The position numbers and the translations under genes are program-made. A stretch of DNA of 62,083 bases from positions 1 through 62,083 of the forward strand of contig NZ_QPII01000022.1 in NCBI RefSeq assembly GCF_003336675.1, given 5' to 3'. Shown piece after piece: positions 9,414 to 19,165 of the stretch (position 1 is its first letter; the number at the start of each line of letters is the position of its first letter). The notes beneath the pieces were generated by a model. That model saw nothing but the letters and a program-made list of their open reading frames with translations. It was not told where the DNA came from and did not search any database. The DNA is from Billgrantia montanilacus (lineage in GTDB: Bacteria; Pseudomonadota; Gammaproteobacteria; Pseudomonadales; Halomonadaceae).

Positions 9414-9454
9414 GGGGGCTCGATATTCGGTCTTGTTGGTATTGGCGGAATCAT
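9410..9454 (-). CDS. Putative 14-residue leader peptide coupled to the formate dehydrogenase operon
   Basis: On the minus strand an ATG preceded by GGGGGAG at good spacing opens a 14-codon frame, MIPPIPTRPNIEPP. Its TGA overlaps the ATG of the fused diaphorase gene in the arrangement ATGA. The downstream ATG lacks its own good ribosome binding site, so the leader could set its translation. Five of 14 residues are proline, including two PP pairs, one next to the stop, which could slow ribosomes. Nothing else supports it, so chance is possible. Confidence 0.45.
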   Translation of the reverse strand: MIPPIPTRPNIEPP

Positions 9455-9469
9455 GGTGTCACTCCCCCT

Positions 9470-9515
9470 ATACTAGGACAATGTCCGGCGCGCCAGACAA
9501 TACACTGTCCCCGAT
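9470..9515 (-). promoter_or_regulatory. Probable promoter/operator of the formate dehydrogenase operon
   Basis: Upstream of the leader, GACAAT occurs twice on the plus strand (9477 and 9496), 19 bases apart and so close to two helical turns. The first lies within the inverted repeat GGACA-A-TGTCC at 9476-9486. Read on the minus strand, TTGTC-type and TAGTAT-type hexamers could form a promoter. An 8-base GGCGCGCC palindrome sits between the repeats. The bound factor is unknown. Confidence 0.35.
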
Positions 9516-9576
9516 GGGGCATGACGGGATGAACCTCGATGTGAACCGAGGCTCATCGCGTATCGCTACGACATAC

Positions 9577-9592
9577 CTGGCGTTGTCGCCAG
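9577..9592 (-). terminator. Possible weak terminator hairpin after fdhA
   Basis: CTGGCG and CGCCAG pair around TTGT just past the fdhA stop on the minus strand. There is no T-run, so this is tentative. Confidence 0.3.
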
Positions 9593-9605
9593 TATCAGGC
9601 ACGCC

Positions 9606-10799
9606 TCAGGCGGCCACGCTGCCGTGGGGGTCGATGACGAATTTCTTGGCGGCACCGCCATCGAAGTCGGCGTAGCCCTGCGGGGCTTCGTCCAGGGTGA
9701 TCATCTGGACATTGACCGCATCGGCGATCTTGACCTTGCCGAACAGGATCGCCTGCATCAGCGGGCGGTGATACTTCATCACGGGGCACTGGCCCGTGTG
9801 GAAGCTGTGAGACTTGGCCCAGCCGAGGCCGAAGCGCATGCTCAAGGCTCCCTGCTTGGCGGCATCATCAGCCGCACCCGGATCTTCGGTCACATACAGG
9901 CCCGGAATACCGATCTGGCCGCCAGCGCGGGTCAGTGACATTGCCGAGTTCAGTACGGTGGCCGGAGCTTCCTTGCCGTGGTTGCAACCACAGGCGTGAG
10001 CCTCGAAGCCAACGCAGTCGACAAAGGCATCGACCTCTCGCTCGCCAAGAATCACCTCGATCTTGTCGGCCATGTCGCCGTCCTGGGTCAGGTCGATGGT
10101 TTCGCAACCGAAGCTCCTCGCCTGGGCCAGGCGCTCCTCGATCATGTCGCCGACGATCACGCAGGCAGCGCCGAGCAACTGGGCGGAAACCGCCGCCGCC
10201 AGGCCCACGGGGCCGGCTCCAGCGATATAGACGGTGCTACCGGGGCCGACTCCGGCGGTAACACAGCCGTGGAAACCGGTGGGGAAGATGTCCGAGAGCA
10301 GGGTCAGGTCGCGGATCTTCTCCATGGCCTGGTCGGTGTCCGGGAACTTCAGCAGGTTGAAGTCGGCGTAGGGCACCATGACGTACTCGGTCTGGCCACC
10401 GACCCAGCCGCCCATGTCCACGTAGCCGTAAGCCGCGCCCGGGCGCGCCGGGTTGACGTTGAGGCAGATGCCCGTCCGCCCTTCCTTGCAGTTACGGCAG
10501 CGGCCGCAGGCAATGTTGAAAGGCACCGAGACCAGGTCACCTGGCTGGATGAATTCGACGTCGCGTCCGCACTCGACCACCAGGCCGGTGATCTCGTGGC
10601 CCAGCACCAGGCCGGAGGGCGCGGTGGTGCGTCCACGCACCATATGCTGGTCGCTGCCGCAGATGTTGGTGGTAACGACCTTGAGGATCACGCCGTGGTC
10701 GCATTTGCGATTACCGAGAGCGAGTTCAGGATAAGGAATGGACTCGACGTCGACCTTACCCGGGCCCTTATAGACGACGCCGCGGTTGGCTTGACTCAT
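9606..10799 (-). CDS. fdhA: Glutathione-independent formaldehyde dehydrogenase
   Basis: This zinc-dependent medium-chain dehydrogenase oxidises formaldehyde to formate using tightly bound NAD+. It has 397 residues, close to the Pseudomonas putida enzyme. Catalytic zinc ligands are in NICGSDQH and GHEITG, structural zinc cysteines in CGRCRNCKEGRTGIC, and the Rossmann motif is GAGPVGLAAA near residue 180. Its ATG has CAGGAG upstream. It lies between the formate dehydrogenase operon and the dimethylglycine demethylation genes, all in one direction, so it should detoxify the formaldehyde released by GbcAB and DgcAB. Confidence 0.93.
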   Translation of the reverse strand: MSQANRGVVYKGPGKVDVESIPYPELALGNRKCDHGVILKVVTTNICGSDQHMVRGRTTAPSGLVLGHEITGLVVECGRDVEFIQPGDLVSVPFNIACGRCRNCKEGRTGICLNVNPARPGAAYGYVDMGGWVGGQTEYVMVPYADFNLLKFPDTDQAMEKIRDLTLLSDIFPTGFHGCVTAGVGPGSTVYIAGAGPVGLAAAVSAQLLGAACVIVGDMIEERLAQARSFGCETIDLTQDGDMADKIEVILGEREVDAFVDCVGFEAHACGCNHGKEAPATVLNSAMSLTRAGGQIGIPGLYVTEDPGAADDAAKQGALSMRFGLGWAKSHSFHTGQCPVMKYHRPLMQAILFGKVKIADAVNVQMITLDEAPQGYADFDGGAAKKFVIDPHGSVAA

Positions 10800-10947
10800 G
10801 GCTGACTCCTGTACTTGTTGTCAGGGTATGACTGAGGGGTGAAAGACGACCTTTCCGATCGTGCTGCTCCAGCCTATGCCTTCCCGGGTTCGCCACTTGC
10901 CTAAAAGAGGCATCGACATGCCTGTGCAAGACAAAAGGCGACGCGGT

Positions 10948-11754
10948 CTATCGCAGCACGCCTTCTGCCTCGATCAGCTTCAGGATCGCCTCGGCGCCCT
11001 GCTCCGCCGAGACGCCCTCCAGCACCTGACCACTGCCGCCCTCCGCCTTGGCGGCGGCGGCCTTGAAACGATCTCGGGCCGAAGCGGCCTTGACGATCTT
11101 CAGGCGCTTGGGTCGTTTGCGGGCCGGAGACAGCTGCCACTGGGCCAGTTCCTGATCGGGCTCAGCGACCACAGGGGTCGCCTCGAGCTCGGCCCGACGA
11201 GCCGGGCCGAAGGCGCTCTGGCGCGCCTCTGGCGCCGCCCCATCCACGCTGACGATGGCCGGCAGGCGCACCTCGAGGCGCCGCCGCTGGCCCCGCGGCA
11301 GAGCCTGCAGCACCGTCGCCACGCCGTTCTCCACCTTCTCCACCGCGGCCAGTCCGTTGACCAGGGGCCAGCCCAGGCGCTCGGCCAGGGCATAGGGCAA
11401 CAGTCCCGAGCCTTCGCCGCGCTCCGCCCGGGCGCCGGTGATCACCAGCTGCGGTGGTGCCGCGGCCAGGTGCTCGGCCAGGGCAGGGATGGCATCGCTG
11501 CCCTCGGCCTGCTCCAGCAGGGTCAGGGTGTCCAGCCCCATGCCCAGGTAGCCGCGCAGCGCCGCTTCACTCTCCTCGCCGCGCGGGCCGGCATGCAGCA
11601 GTCTCACCCGGCTCCCGGGCAGCTGACGCTCCAGGCCCAGGGCCAACTCCAGCCCCCGGGCATCCTGATCGGCGCGACGGGCACGCCCAGTGATGGGGTG
11701 GCGGCCCACCGAGACCAGTACCGCCACCTCGACTCCCTGCTGCTCAGGCCGCAT
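10948..11754 (-). CDS. etfB: Electron transfer flavoprotein beta subunit of the dimethylglycine pathway
   Basis: With EtfA this small subunit shuttles electrons, here presumably from dimethylglycine demethylase DgcAB to the respiratory chain. The 268-residue protein has the AANH-like fold of EtfB; its N terminus (VAVLVSVGRHP) and the central segment LVITGARAERGEGSGLLPY are recognisable. It overlaps the etfA stop by 11 bases, with GAGGAGG ahead of its ATG, so the two are translationally coupled. It differs from typical housekeeping EtfB and matches the Pseudomonas dgc-linked copy in position. About 150 bases after it hold no gene I can support. Confidence 0.85.
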   Translation of the reverse strand: MRPEQQGVEVAVLVSVGRHPITGRARRADQDARGLELALGLERQLPGSRVRLLHAGPRGEESEAALRGYLGMGLDTLTLLEQAEGSDAIPALAEHLAAAPPQLVITGARAERGEGSGLLPYALAERLGWPLVNGLAAVEKVENGVATVLQALPRGQRRRLEVRLPAIVSVDGAAPEARQSAFGPARRAELEATPVVAEPDQELAQWQLSPARKRPKRLKIVKAASARDRFKAAAAKAEGGSGQVLEGVSAEQGAEAILKLIEAEGVLR

Positions 11755-13015
11755 CGCGCTGCCCTCCTCGCTGCTGTTCCACCTTGGCCACCAGGGCGGC
11801 GAGGATCTCGGCGCTATCGCCGATCACCGCCAGGTCGGCGCGCTTGATCATGTCGCATCCGGGATCGAGGTTGATGGTCACCACCTTGTCGCAGCTCTGA
11901 ATGCCCTGCAGGTGCTGGATGGCCCCCGAAATGCCCACCGCCAGATAGACCCGGGCGGTGACCCAGGTACCGGTGGCCCCCACCTGACGGTCCCGTGCCA
12001 TGAAACCGTCGTCCACGGCGACCCGGGAGGCCCCTTCGGTGGCCCCCAGCACCTTGGCGGCGTGGTGGAAGCCGTCCCAATCCTTGACGCCGTTGCCGCC
12101 GGAGACGATGAACTCCGCCTCGGCCAGGGCCACCCCGGCGGGATCCACCGCCACCTGGCCCAGGTCCTCGATCCGCGACAGGGCGCTGGGAATCGCCTCC
12201 GCCAGGCTCAGGGGCTCGGCGGCGTGACGGGTCTCGTCCACCGGCTCGGCGCATTCGGCCAAGGCCAGGGCGACCCGCGGCAGGGGCCGCTGGATATCCA
12301 GGCTCTCCGCCGCGCCGCGGGCGGTACAGCGCCAGCCCAGCGGCGCCTCGCCATCGGCCTCGATCTGCCAGACGCCGGTGGCGGGCCGCTCACCCAGACG
12401 CAGCGCCAGGCGCCGCCCCAGGTCGGCCCCACCCAGGGGCGAGTCGGGCAACAGCCAGTGACGCGGTGCCAGCTCCCGCTCCACGGCGGAAAGCGCCGCC
12501 AGGCGCGCCTCGGGGGCGAAGCCGACGTAGGCGTCGTCGTCGAGGTGCAGCAGCCGGTCGATGCCCGCCTCACCGAAGGCGTCCTCCTTGTGCTCGCCGA
12601 ACACCACCGCCAGCACGGCACCGGGGTGCTCCGGATCGGCATCGGCCAGGTGCCGAGCCAGGCCCAGCAGGTCCTTGTCATGGCCGGAAAGGCGCCCGCC
12701 GGAGAGTTCCGGCACCACCGCCACCAGGAAGGCCGGGGCCTCGATGATGACGTTGCGACGGCTATCCTGGGCGGCACGGGTGCCTTCGGCCGCGGCCTGA
12801 CCGCCCTGCTGGGCACCGCTGCGGTCGATACGCTTGACGCCATTGGGGCCGATAAAGCCGATGGCATGAGGATTCTTGCGAACCACCCCGTTGGGCCCCA
12901 GCCACTCGCTGGCGGCCCCGACACCCTGCTCGGCGAGCACGCTGAGGTGCTCGGGATGCAGGCGGTTACGGGCGATCCACTCGCGACGTGGATCGCGGCG
13001 ACGAATCTCGCTCAT
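11744..13015 (-). CDS. etfA: Electron transfer flavoprotein alpha subunit of the dimethylglycine pathway
   Basis: The FAD-bearing EtfA partner. The C-terminal FAD domain is clear: VGATGTWV, then LAVGISGAIQHLQGIQSCD near residue 375. At 423 residues it is about 100 longer than ordinary EtfA. The extra part is N-terminal (MSEIRRRDPRREW onward, including VVRKNPHAIGFIGPNG) and is typical of the dgc-linked copies as I recall them. Its ATG overlaps the dgcB stop by one base (TGATG) and its own end overlaps etfB, so dgcB-etfA-etfB are coupled. Confidence 0.88.
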   Translation of the reverse strand: MSEIRRRDPRREWIARNRLHPEHLSVLAEQGVGAASEWLGPNGVVRKNPHAIGFIGPNGVKRIDRSGAQQGGQAAAEGTRAAQDSRRNVIIEAPAFLVAVVPELSGGRLSGHDKDLLGLARHLADADPEHPGAVLAVVFGEHKEDAFGEAGIDRLLHLDDDAYVGFAPEARLAALSAVERELAPRHWLLPDSPLGGADLGRRLALRLGERPATGVWQIEADGEAPLGWRCTARGAAESLDIQRPLPRVALALAECAEPVDETRHAAEPLSLAEAIPSALSRIEDLGQVAVDPAGVALAEAEFIVSGGNGVKDWDGFHHAAKVLGATEGASRVAVDDGFMARDRQVGATGTWVTARVYLAVGISGAIQHLQGIQSCDKVVTINLDPGCDMIKRADLAVIGDSAEILAALVAKVEQQRGGQRDAA

Positions 13016-15009
13016 CAGCTCACCTCCTCGGCGGTCGTCTTGTCAGCAGACCGGGGGGGCGCACCGGCGGCCGGTTTTTCCATCTGAGTATTCGCCACCA
13101 GGGCGTCGGCCACCAGCTCGGCGATATCACGCACCTCGGCGCTGGCATCCACCACGCCCTCGAGCATGGCGGTGCACTGGGGGCAACCCACCGCCACCAG
13201 CTCGGCCCCGGTCTCGCGCACATCGTTCATGCGCATATCGGGAATCCGCCGCTCGCCGGGAATATCGGTGATCGGCGCCCCGCCACCGCCGCCGCAGCAA
13301 CGCGAGCGGAAGCCGGAGCGTTCCATCTCCTTGACCTCGATGCCCAGCGCCTTGAGCACGTTGCGCGGCGCCTCGTATTCGCCGTTGTAGCGGCCCAGGT
13401 AGCAGGGGTCGTGATAGGTGACGCTGCCGCCCTTCCAGGGCGCGAAGGCCAGCCGGCCGGCGTCGTACAGCTCGGCGATAAAGGTGCTGTGGTGAAGCAC
13501 CTCGTACTGGCCGCCCAGCTCGCCGTACTCGTTGCCCAGCACATGGAAGCTGTGCGGGTCGCAGGTGACGATGCGCTGGAAGCGGTATTTCGCCAGGGTA
13601 GCGATATTGCGCCTGGCCAGGGACTGGAAGGTCGCCTCGTCGCCCAGGCGACGTGCCACATCGCCGCTGTCGCGCTCCTCAACGCCGAGCACGGCGAAAT
13701 CCACCTCGGCGGCTCGCAGTATCTTCACCAAGGACCTGAGCGTCCGTTGATTACGCATATCGAAAGCGCCGTCGCCCAGCCACAGCAGCACGTCGGCCTG
13801 CTTGACGTCTGCCATCAGCGGCAAGTTGAGGTCCGCCGCCCAGTGCAGCCGCGAGCCGGGATCGAACCCGCCGGGGTTGTCGGTGGCGATCAGGTTGTCG
13901 AGCACCTCGGCGCCCTTGTTGGGCGTATTGCCGTGCTCCAGGGTCAGGAAGCGACGCATATCGACGATGGCATCAACGTGCTCGATCATCATCGGGCACT
14001 CCTCCACGCAGGCGCGGCAGGTGGTGCAGGACCACAGGGTCTCGTCATCGACCAGCGCCTTACCCTCACGCGCCACGATCGGCCCATGGGGAGAACCAAA
14101 ATGCTCGCCCACTGGCTTACCGGGGTAGGGAGAGCCGGCATAGCCCGCATCGCTGCCGCCTGCCAGGCCCACCACCATGTCCTGGATCAGCTTCTTGGGA
14201 TTGAGCGGCTGACCGGCGGCGAAGGCCGGGCAGACCGCCTCGCAACGCCCGCACTGCACGCAGGCATCGAAGCCCAGCAACTGGTTCCAGGTGAAGTCGC
14301 TGGGCGTCTCGACCCCCAGCTTGGCGTCGGGATCGTCCAGGTCCAGCGCCTTGAGGCCGGTGGAACGGCCGCCGCCGAAGCGCTCGGCCCGGCGATGGAA
14401 GGCCAGGTGCAGGGCGCCGGCGAAGGCGTGCTTCATGGGCCCGCCCCAGGTCATGCCGAAGACCATCTCGCCCAGCCCCCAGACCAACACCGCGGCCAGG
14501 ATCAGGGCCAGCACCCAGCTGCCAGCGTCTTGCGGAAGCACGCCGACCGTCGTCAGGGTGATCAGGAACACGCTCAACGAGAAAGCCATCAGGCTCTTGG
14601 GCAGGCGCATCCAGGGGCCCCTGGACAGGCGCGCCGGTGGATTGAGGCGCCGCTTGGCTACCAACAGGCTGCCCACGAACATCACCGCACTGGCCGCAAG
14701 CAGCAGCCAGCCAAGGAGGCCCCCCAGGACTTCTGGAGAGCCCAGCCCCAGGCCATGCACCAGAATCATCAGTACGGCGGCGGCCACGAAGCCACCGGCG
14801 GTGGCCACGTGGGTATTGGACATCACTTTATCGCGCCCCACCACATGGTGCAGATCCACCAGGTAGCGGCGCGGCATGGCAACAAGCCCGCGGAGCAGGT
14901 CGACCTCAGCGGGTCGCCCCTGACGCCACAGGCGGATACGCCGCCAGGCACCGATCACCGCCAGGCCCAGGGCGGCGAAGATCAGGATCGGCAAGAGCGT
15001 CTCGAGCAT
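13015..15009 (-). CDS. dgcB: Dimethylglycine demethylase subunit DgcB, iron-sulfur membrane protein
   Basis: DgcB is thought to pass electrons from DgcA to EtfAB during oxidative demethylation of dimethylglycine to sarcosine. The 664 residues hold hydrophobic N-terminal helices, two ferredoxin-type 4Fe-4S motifs (CVQCGRCEAVCP and CTTCRACVEECP), and a C-terminal heterodisulfide-reductase-like CCG domain (HDPCYLGRYNG, CCGGGGGAP). The ATG at 15009 is preceded by GAGGTGAG; the frame runs further upstream without a better start. A repeat element lies in the 185-base gap between this gene and dgcA. Confidence 0.9.
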   Translation of the reverse strand: MLETLLPILIFAALGLAVIGAWRRIRLWRQGRPAEVDLLRGLVAMPRRYLVDLHHVVGRDKVMSNTHVATAGGFVAAAVLMILVHGLGLGSPEVLGGLLGWLLLAASAVMFVGSLLVAKRRLNPPARLSRGPWMRLPKSLMAFSLSVFLITLTTVGVLPQDAGSWVLALILAAVLVWGLGEMVFGMTWGGPMKHAFAGALHLAFHRRAERFGGGRSTGLKALDLDDPDAKLGVETPSDFTWNQLLGFDACVQCGRCEAVCPAFAAGQPLNPKKLIQDMVVGLAGGSDAGYAGSPYPGKPVGEHFGSPHGPIVAREGKALVDDETLWSCTTCRACVEECPMMIEHVDAIVDMRRFLTLEHGNTPNKGAEVLDNLIATDNPGGFDPGSRLHWAADLNLPLMADVKQADVLLWLGDGAFDMRNQRTLRSLVKILRAAEVDFAVLGVEERDSGDVARRLGDEATFQSLARRNIATLAKYRFQRIVTCDPHSFHVLGNEYGELGGQYEVLHHSTFIAELYDAGRLAFAPWKGGSVTYHDPCYLGRYNGEYEAPRNVLKALGIEVKEMERSGFRSRCCGGGGGAPITDIPGERRIPDMRMNDVRETGAELVAVGCPQCTAMLEGVVDASAEVRDIAELVADALVANTQMEKPAAGAPPRSADKTTAEEVS

Positions 15010-15048
15010 GGTACTCACCTCATGTCTGGAACAACTAGCTTGAGCGAC

Positions 15049-15170
15049 GGAGCTACTCCGGCGACAGACCCCGGGGTGCCGGACCACAGCGAGGGCGCTG
15101 TGACCCATCCCTGGGCGCTACATTTGCCATCCATGGCAAATGACCCTCGCAACGGCCTGCCCACGGCGCC
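15049..15170 (+). repeat. Intergenic palindromic repeat, copy A
   Basis: This copy lies in the dgcA-dgcB gap. Its skeleton reads GGAGCT, TCCGGCGACAG, GCGAGGGCGCTGTGA, CATCCCTGGGCGCTAC, a palindrome with arms CATTTGCCAT and ATGGCAAATG around CC (15121-15142), then CGGCCTG and CGGCGCC. Flanks match copies at 17909-18016 and, inverted, 22475-22581, while the palindrome sequence differs in each. Confidence 0.75.
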
Positions 15171-15194
15171 CGCATCTCCCGCTTCGCGCTCGAG

Positions 15195-17267
15195 TTAAAA
15201 GTCCTTGCAGATCCGCAGGGCGTCGTAGATGGCCGCATGAGTGTTACGCGGCGCCGTGCAGTCGCCCAGGCGGAACAGCAGGAAACCGTCCCCCGCCTCG
15301 CTCAGACAGGGCTGGGGCTGAATGGCGTAGAGCGCCTCCAGGTCCACCTGCCCCTTATTGCGGGACTGCTCCTTGAGGGCGTAGTAGAGGGCCTCGTCGG
15401 GACGCACGCCGTTCTCCACCACCACCTGGTCGACCACGCGCTCCTCCAGGGAGCCGGTGTACTCGTTCTCGAGCACCGCCACCAGACCATCACCCTCACG
15501 GTAGACCTTGTGCAGCAACAGGTCGGAGGTCATGATCACCTCCTTCTCGTAGAGGCTGCGGTAGTAAGTCGGGAAGGTGGTGCCGCCCACTGCCGCGCCC
15601 GGCTTGATGTCGTCGGTGACGATCTCGACCTTGGCACCCTTGTCGGCCAGGTAGTCCGCCGCCGAGAGCCCGGAGAACTCGCAGATGGTGTCGTAGATCA
15701 GCACGTTCTTGCCCGGGGCCACCTTGCCCGAAAGGATGTCCCAGCTACTCACCACCAGGCTCTCCTCGGGATTCTCCGAATAGCCCCACTGCGGATCCTG
15801 CTCCAGGAAGGGATGGCCGCCGGTGGCCAGCACCACGATATCCGGACGCAGGTCGAGCAGCGTCGCCTCATCAGCGCGGGTGCCCAGGCGCAGGTCGATC
15901 TTGAGCCGCGCCAGCTCCAGCTGGTACCAGCGGGTGATACCGGCGATCTGGTCGCGCTGCGGGGCCTGGGCGGCGATGGTGATCTGCCCGCCGAGTGCCT
16001 CGGCGGCCTCGAACAGGGTCACTTCATGGCCGCGCTCGGCGGCGACCCGGGCCGCCTCCATGCCGCCGGGACCGCCGCCCACCACCACCACCTTGCGCTT
16101 GGGGCCCTCCGTCTTCTCGATGATATGGGGCAGGCCCATGTACTCGCGGGAGGTGGCGGCGTTCTGGATGCACAGCACGTCCAGGCCCTGATACTGGCGG
16201 TCGATGCAGTAGTTGGCACCCACGCACTGTTTGATCTGGTCGATCTGCCCCATCTTGATCTTGGCGATCAGGTGGGGGTCGGCGATATGGGCGCGGGTCA
16301 TGCCCACCAGATCCACGTAGCCGCCCTCCAGGATTCGCTGTGCCTGGTTGGGGTCCTTGATGTTCTGGGCGTGGATCACCGGAACGCTGACCACTTCCTT
16401 GATGCCTGCCGCCAGGTGCAGGAAGGGCTCCGGCGGATACGACATGTTGGGAATCACGTTGGCCAGGGTGTTGTGGGTGTCGCAGCCAGAGCCGATCACG
16501 CCGAAGAAGTCCACCTGGCCAGTGGCATCGTAGTAGGCGGCGATCTGCTTCATGTCCTCATGGGAGAGGCCGTCCGGGTGGAACTCGTCACCGCAGATGC
16601 GCATGCCTACCACGAAGTCATCACCGACCTCGGCGCGCACCGCCTTGAGCACTTCCATGCCGAAGCGCATGCGGTTCTCGAAGCTGCCGCCCCACTGGTC
16701 CTCGCGCTTGTTGACCCGCGGACTCCAGAACTGGTCGATCAGGTGCTGGTGCACGGCGGAGAGCTCGACGCCGTCGAGGCCCCCTTCCTTGGCCCGGCGC
16801 GCGGCCTGGGCAAAGTCGCCGATGATTCGCCAGATATCCTCCTCCTCGATGGTCTTGCAGGTGGAGCGGTGCACCGGCTCGCGAATACCGGAGGGCGACA
16901 CCAGGGTCGACCAGTCGTAGCCGTCCCAGCGCGAGCGACGCCCCATGTGGGTGATCTGGATCATGATCTTGCCGCCATGCTTATGCACTGCATCGGCAAG
17001 GTTCTGGAAGTGTGGAATGATCCGGTCGGTGGAGAGATTCACCGAGCTCCACCAGCCCTGGGGGCTATCGATGGAGACCACCGAGGAGCCGCCACAGATG
17101 GCGAGACCACAGCCTCCCTTGGCCTTCTCCTCGTAATACTTGACGTAGCGGTCGGTGGTCATGCCGCCGTCGGTGGCGTGCACCTCGGCGTGGGCGGTAC
17201 TGACCACTCGATTACGAATGGTGAGCTTGCCGATCTGGATCGGCTCGAAGAGTGCCTCGAATGCCAT
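15195..17267 (-). CDS. dgcA: Dimethylglycine demethylase catalytic subunit DgcA
   Basis: DgcA demethylates dimethylglycine to sarcosine and formaldehyde. The 690 residues follow the old-yellow-enzyme/2,4-dienoyl-CoA reductase plan: an FMN TIM barrel (to about residue 340), a cysteine cluster region (CVGANYCID, then LCIQNA), and an FAD/NAD Rossmann half with VVVVGGGPGGMEAARVA near residue 390. The ATG at 17267 has GAGAGAT upstream. Together with dgcB, etfAB and the two genes upstream, it reproduces the order of the Pseudomonas aeruginosa PA5396-PA5401 region, which is the main reason to prefer DgcA over other OYE-type demethylases. Confidence 0.92.
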   Translation of the reverse strand: MAFEALFEPIQIGKLTIRNRVVSTAHAEVHATDGGMTTDRYVKYYEEKAKGGCGLAICGGSSVVSIDSPQGWWSSVNLSTDRIIPHFQNLADAVHKHGGKIMIQITHMGRRSRWDGYDWSTLVSPSGIREPVHRSTCKTIEEEDIWRIIGDFAQAARRAKEGGLDGVELSAVHQHLIDQFWSPRVNKREDQWGGSFENRMRFGMEVLKAVRAEVGDDFVVGMRICGDEFHPDGLSHEDMKQIAAYYDATGQVDFFGVIGSGCDTHNTLANVIPNMSYPPEPFLHLAAGIKEVVSVPVIHAQNIKDPNQAQRILEGGYVDLVGMTRAHIADPHLIAKIKMGQIDQIKQCVGANYCIDRQYQGLDVLCIQNAATSREYMGLPHIIEKTEGPKRKVVVVGGGPGGMEAARVAAERGHEVTLFEAAEALGGQITIAAQAPQRDQIAGITRWYQLELARLKIDLRLGTRADEATLLDLRPDIVVLATGGHPFLEQDPQWGYSENPEESLVVSSWDILSGKVAPGKNVLIYDTICEFSGLSAADYLADKGAKVEIVTDDIKPGAAVGGTTFPTYYRSLYEKEVIMTSDLLLHKVYREGDGLVAVLENEYTGSLEERVVDQVVVENGVRPDEALYYALKEQSRNKGQVDLEALYAIQPQPCLSEAGDGFLLFRLGDCTAPRNTHAAIYDALRICKDF

Positions 17268-17291
17268 GGATATCTCTCCTCGTCCCCAGGA

Positions 17292-17843
17292 TTAGTGGGC
17301 GGCGCCGGTCAGCGGTTTAGTCTCGAAATAGCCCACATCGCAGCCTTCCTCGGCGGCGCTCTGGGTCTGCTCGGCGACAGTGCGCAGGCTGCTGCCGCGT
17401 GCCGCCAGGATCTGGTCCATGGCGCCGGCGAACCAGCCGGTGAACATGTACTCCACCTTGCGGCCCACCTTGCCCAGTTGGTAGACGAAGGCGCTGTGCT
17501 CCAGGCGTACCCGGCAGGTTCCCGCCTCGAGGTCGATCGCCTCGGTGTTGAACTTGCCCCAGCCGCGCTGAGAAAGTCGCGTCATATAGTGCTCGAAGAC
17601 CGCTTCGCCCTCGAGGCCATGGCATTCGGCCTCCTTCTCGCACCAGTGCCAGGCGCTCTTGTAGCCGGCGTGGTAGAGGATTTCGGCGTACTTCTCTGCA
17701 CCCAGGGCCTCTTCGACGGCGACATGGTTGTTGATGAAGAAGTGGCGCGGCACATAAAGCATGGGCAGGGCATCGCTGGTCCAGACGCCGGTCTCGCTAT
17801 CCACTTCGATGGGCAGTTCGGGGGCCATCTTGGTCACGGTCAT
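17292..17843 (-). CDS. Conserved dgc-operon protein (DUF5943/V4R-like, PA5397 counterpart)
   Basis: This 183-residue soluble protein of unknown function lies 24 bases upstream of dgcA in the same direction. It holds PMLYVPRHFFINNH near the N terminus, a middle section with several aromatic and cysteine residues, and MFTGWFAGAMDQILA near residue 140. The general shape recalls the 4-vinyl-reductase (V4R) small-molecule-binding fold, so a ligand-binding or sensing role in betaine or dimethylglycine use is possible. That role is only inferred from fold resemblance and conserved synteny. Confidence 0.75.
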   Translation of the reverse strand: MTVTKMAPELPIEVDSETGVWTSDALPMLYVPRHFFINNHVAVEEALGAEKYAEILYHAGYKSAWHWCEKEAECHGLEGEAVFEHYMTRLSQRGWGKFNTEAIDLEAGTCRVRLEHSAFVYQLGKVGRKVEYMFTGWFAGAMDQILAARGSSLRTVAEQTQSAAEEGCDVGYFETKPLTGAAH

Positions 17844-17908
17844 ATTCCTTGAAACTTGATGATTGTTATGGCGTTGCAGGCAAGATCATCGCTTGAACGG
17901 CGGCGCCC

Positions 17909-18016
17909 GGAGCTGGTCCGGCGACAGCCCTGCGAGGAGGCGCTGTGAATACATCCCTGTACGCTACCGATTCCTTCCCTGGAATCGGACCTCCTCTTCG
18001 GCCTGTCCCCGGCGCT
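17909..18016 (+). repeat. Intergenic palindromic repeat, copy B
   Basis: This copy fills most of the gap between the dipeptidase gene and the DUF5943-like gene. It shares GGAGCT, TCCGGCGACAG, GCGAGGAGGCGCTGTGA, CATCCCTG and CGCTACC with copy A. Its palindrome arms are CCGATTCC and GGAATCGG (17967-17988). CGGCCTG and CGGCGC follow, as in copy A. Confidence 0.75.
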
Positions 18017-18035
18017 CCTCGCTACAGGGCTATCG

Positions 18036-19013
<978 letters not shown>

Positions 19014-19165
19014 GGCCGAATCTCCGTGTAATCGTTGCCTGCCGGCAGCATAGCGCCGGCAGGCTCTGTACACGAAGGCTGGAAGCGACGGGGAGGATTC
19101 CAATTGCGTCATGCCTGTCGCAAAAGCGACGCCAGGCAACGACTGTCGTTTTCCGGTAACGCCTG

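Noticed and set aside
7689..9476. Long plus-strand open frame opposite the fused formate dehydrogenase gene, and similar ones opposite dgcA (15237-17852) and dgcB (12988-15198)
   Set aside because: These are antisense shadows in GC-rich DNA: the opposite strand encodes well-known proteins with full motifs, and the shadow products show no family motif or ribosome binding site.
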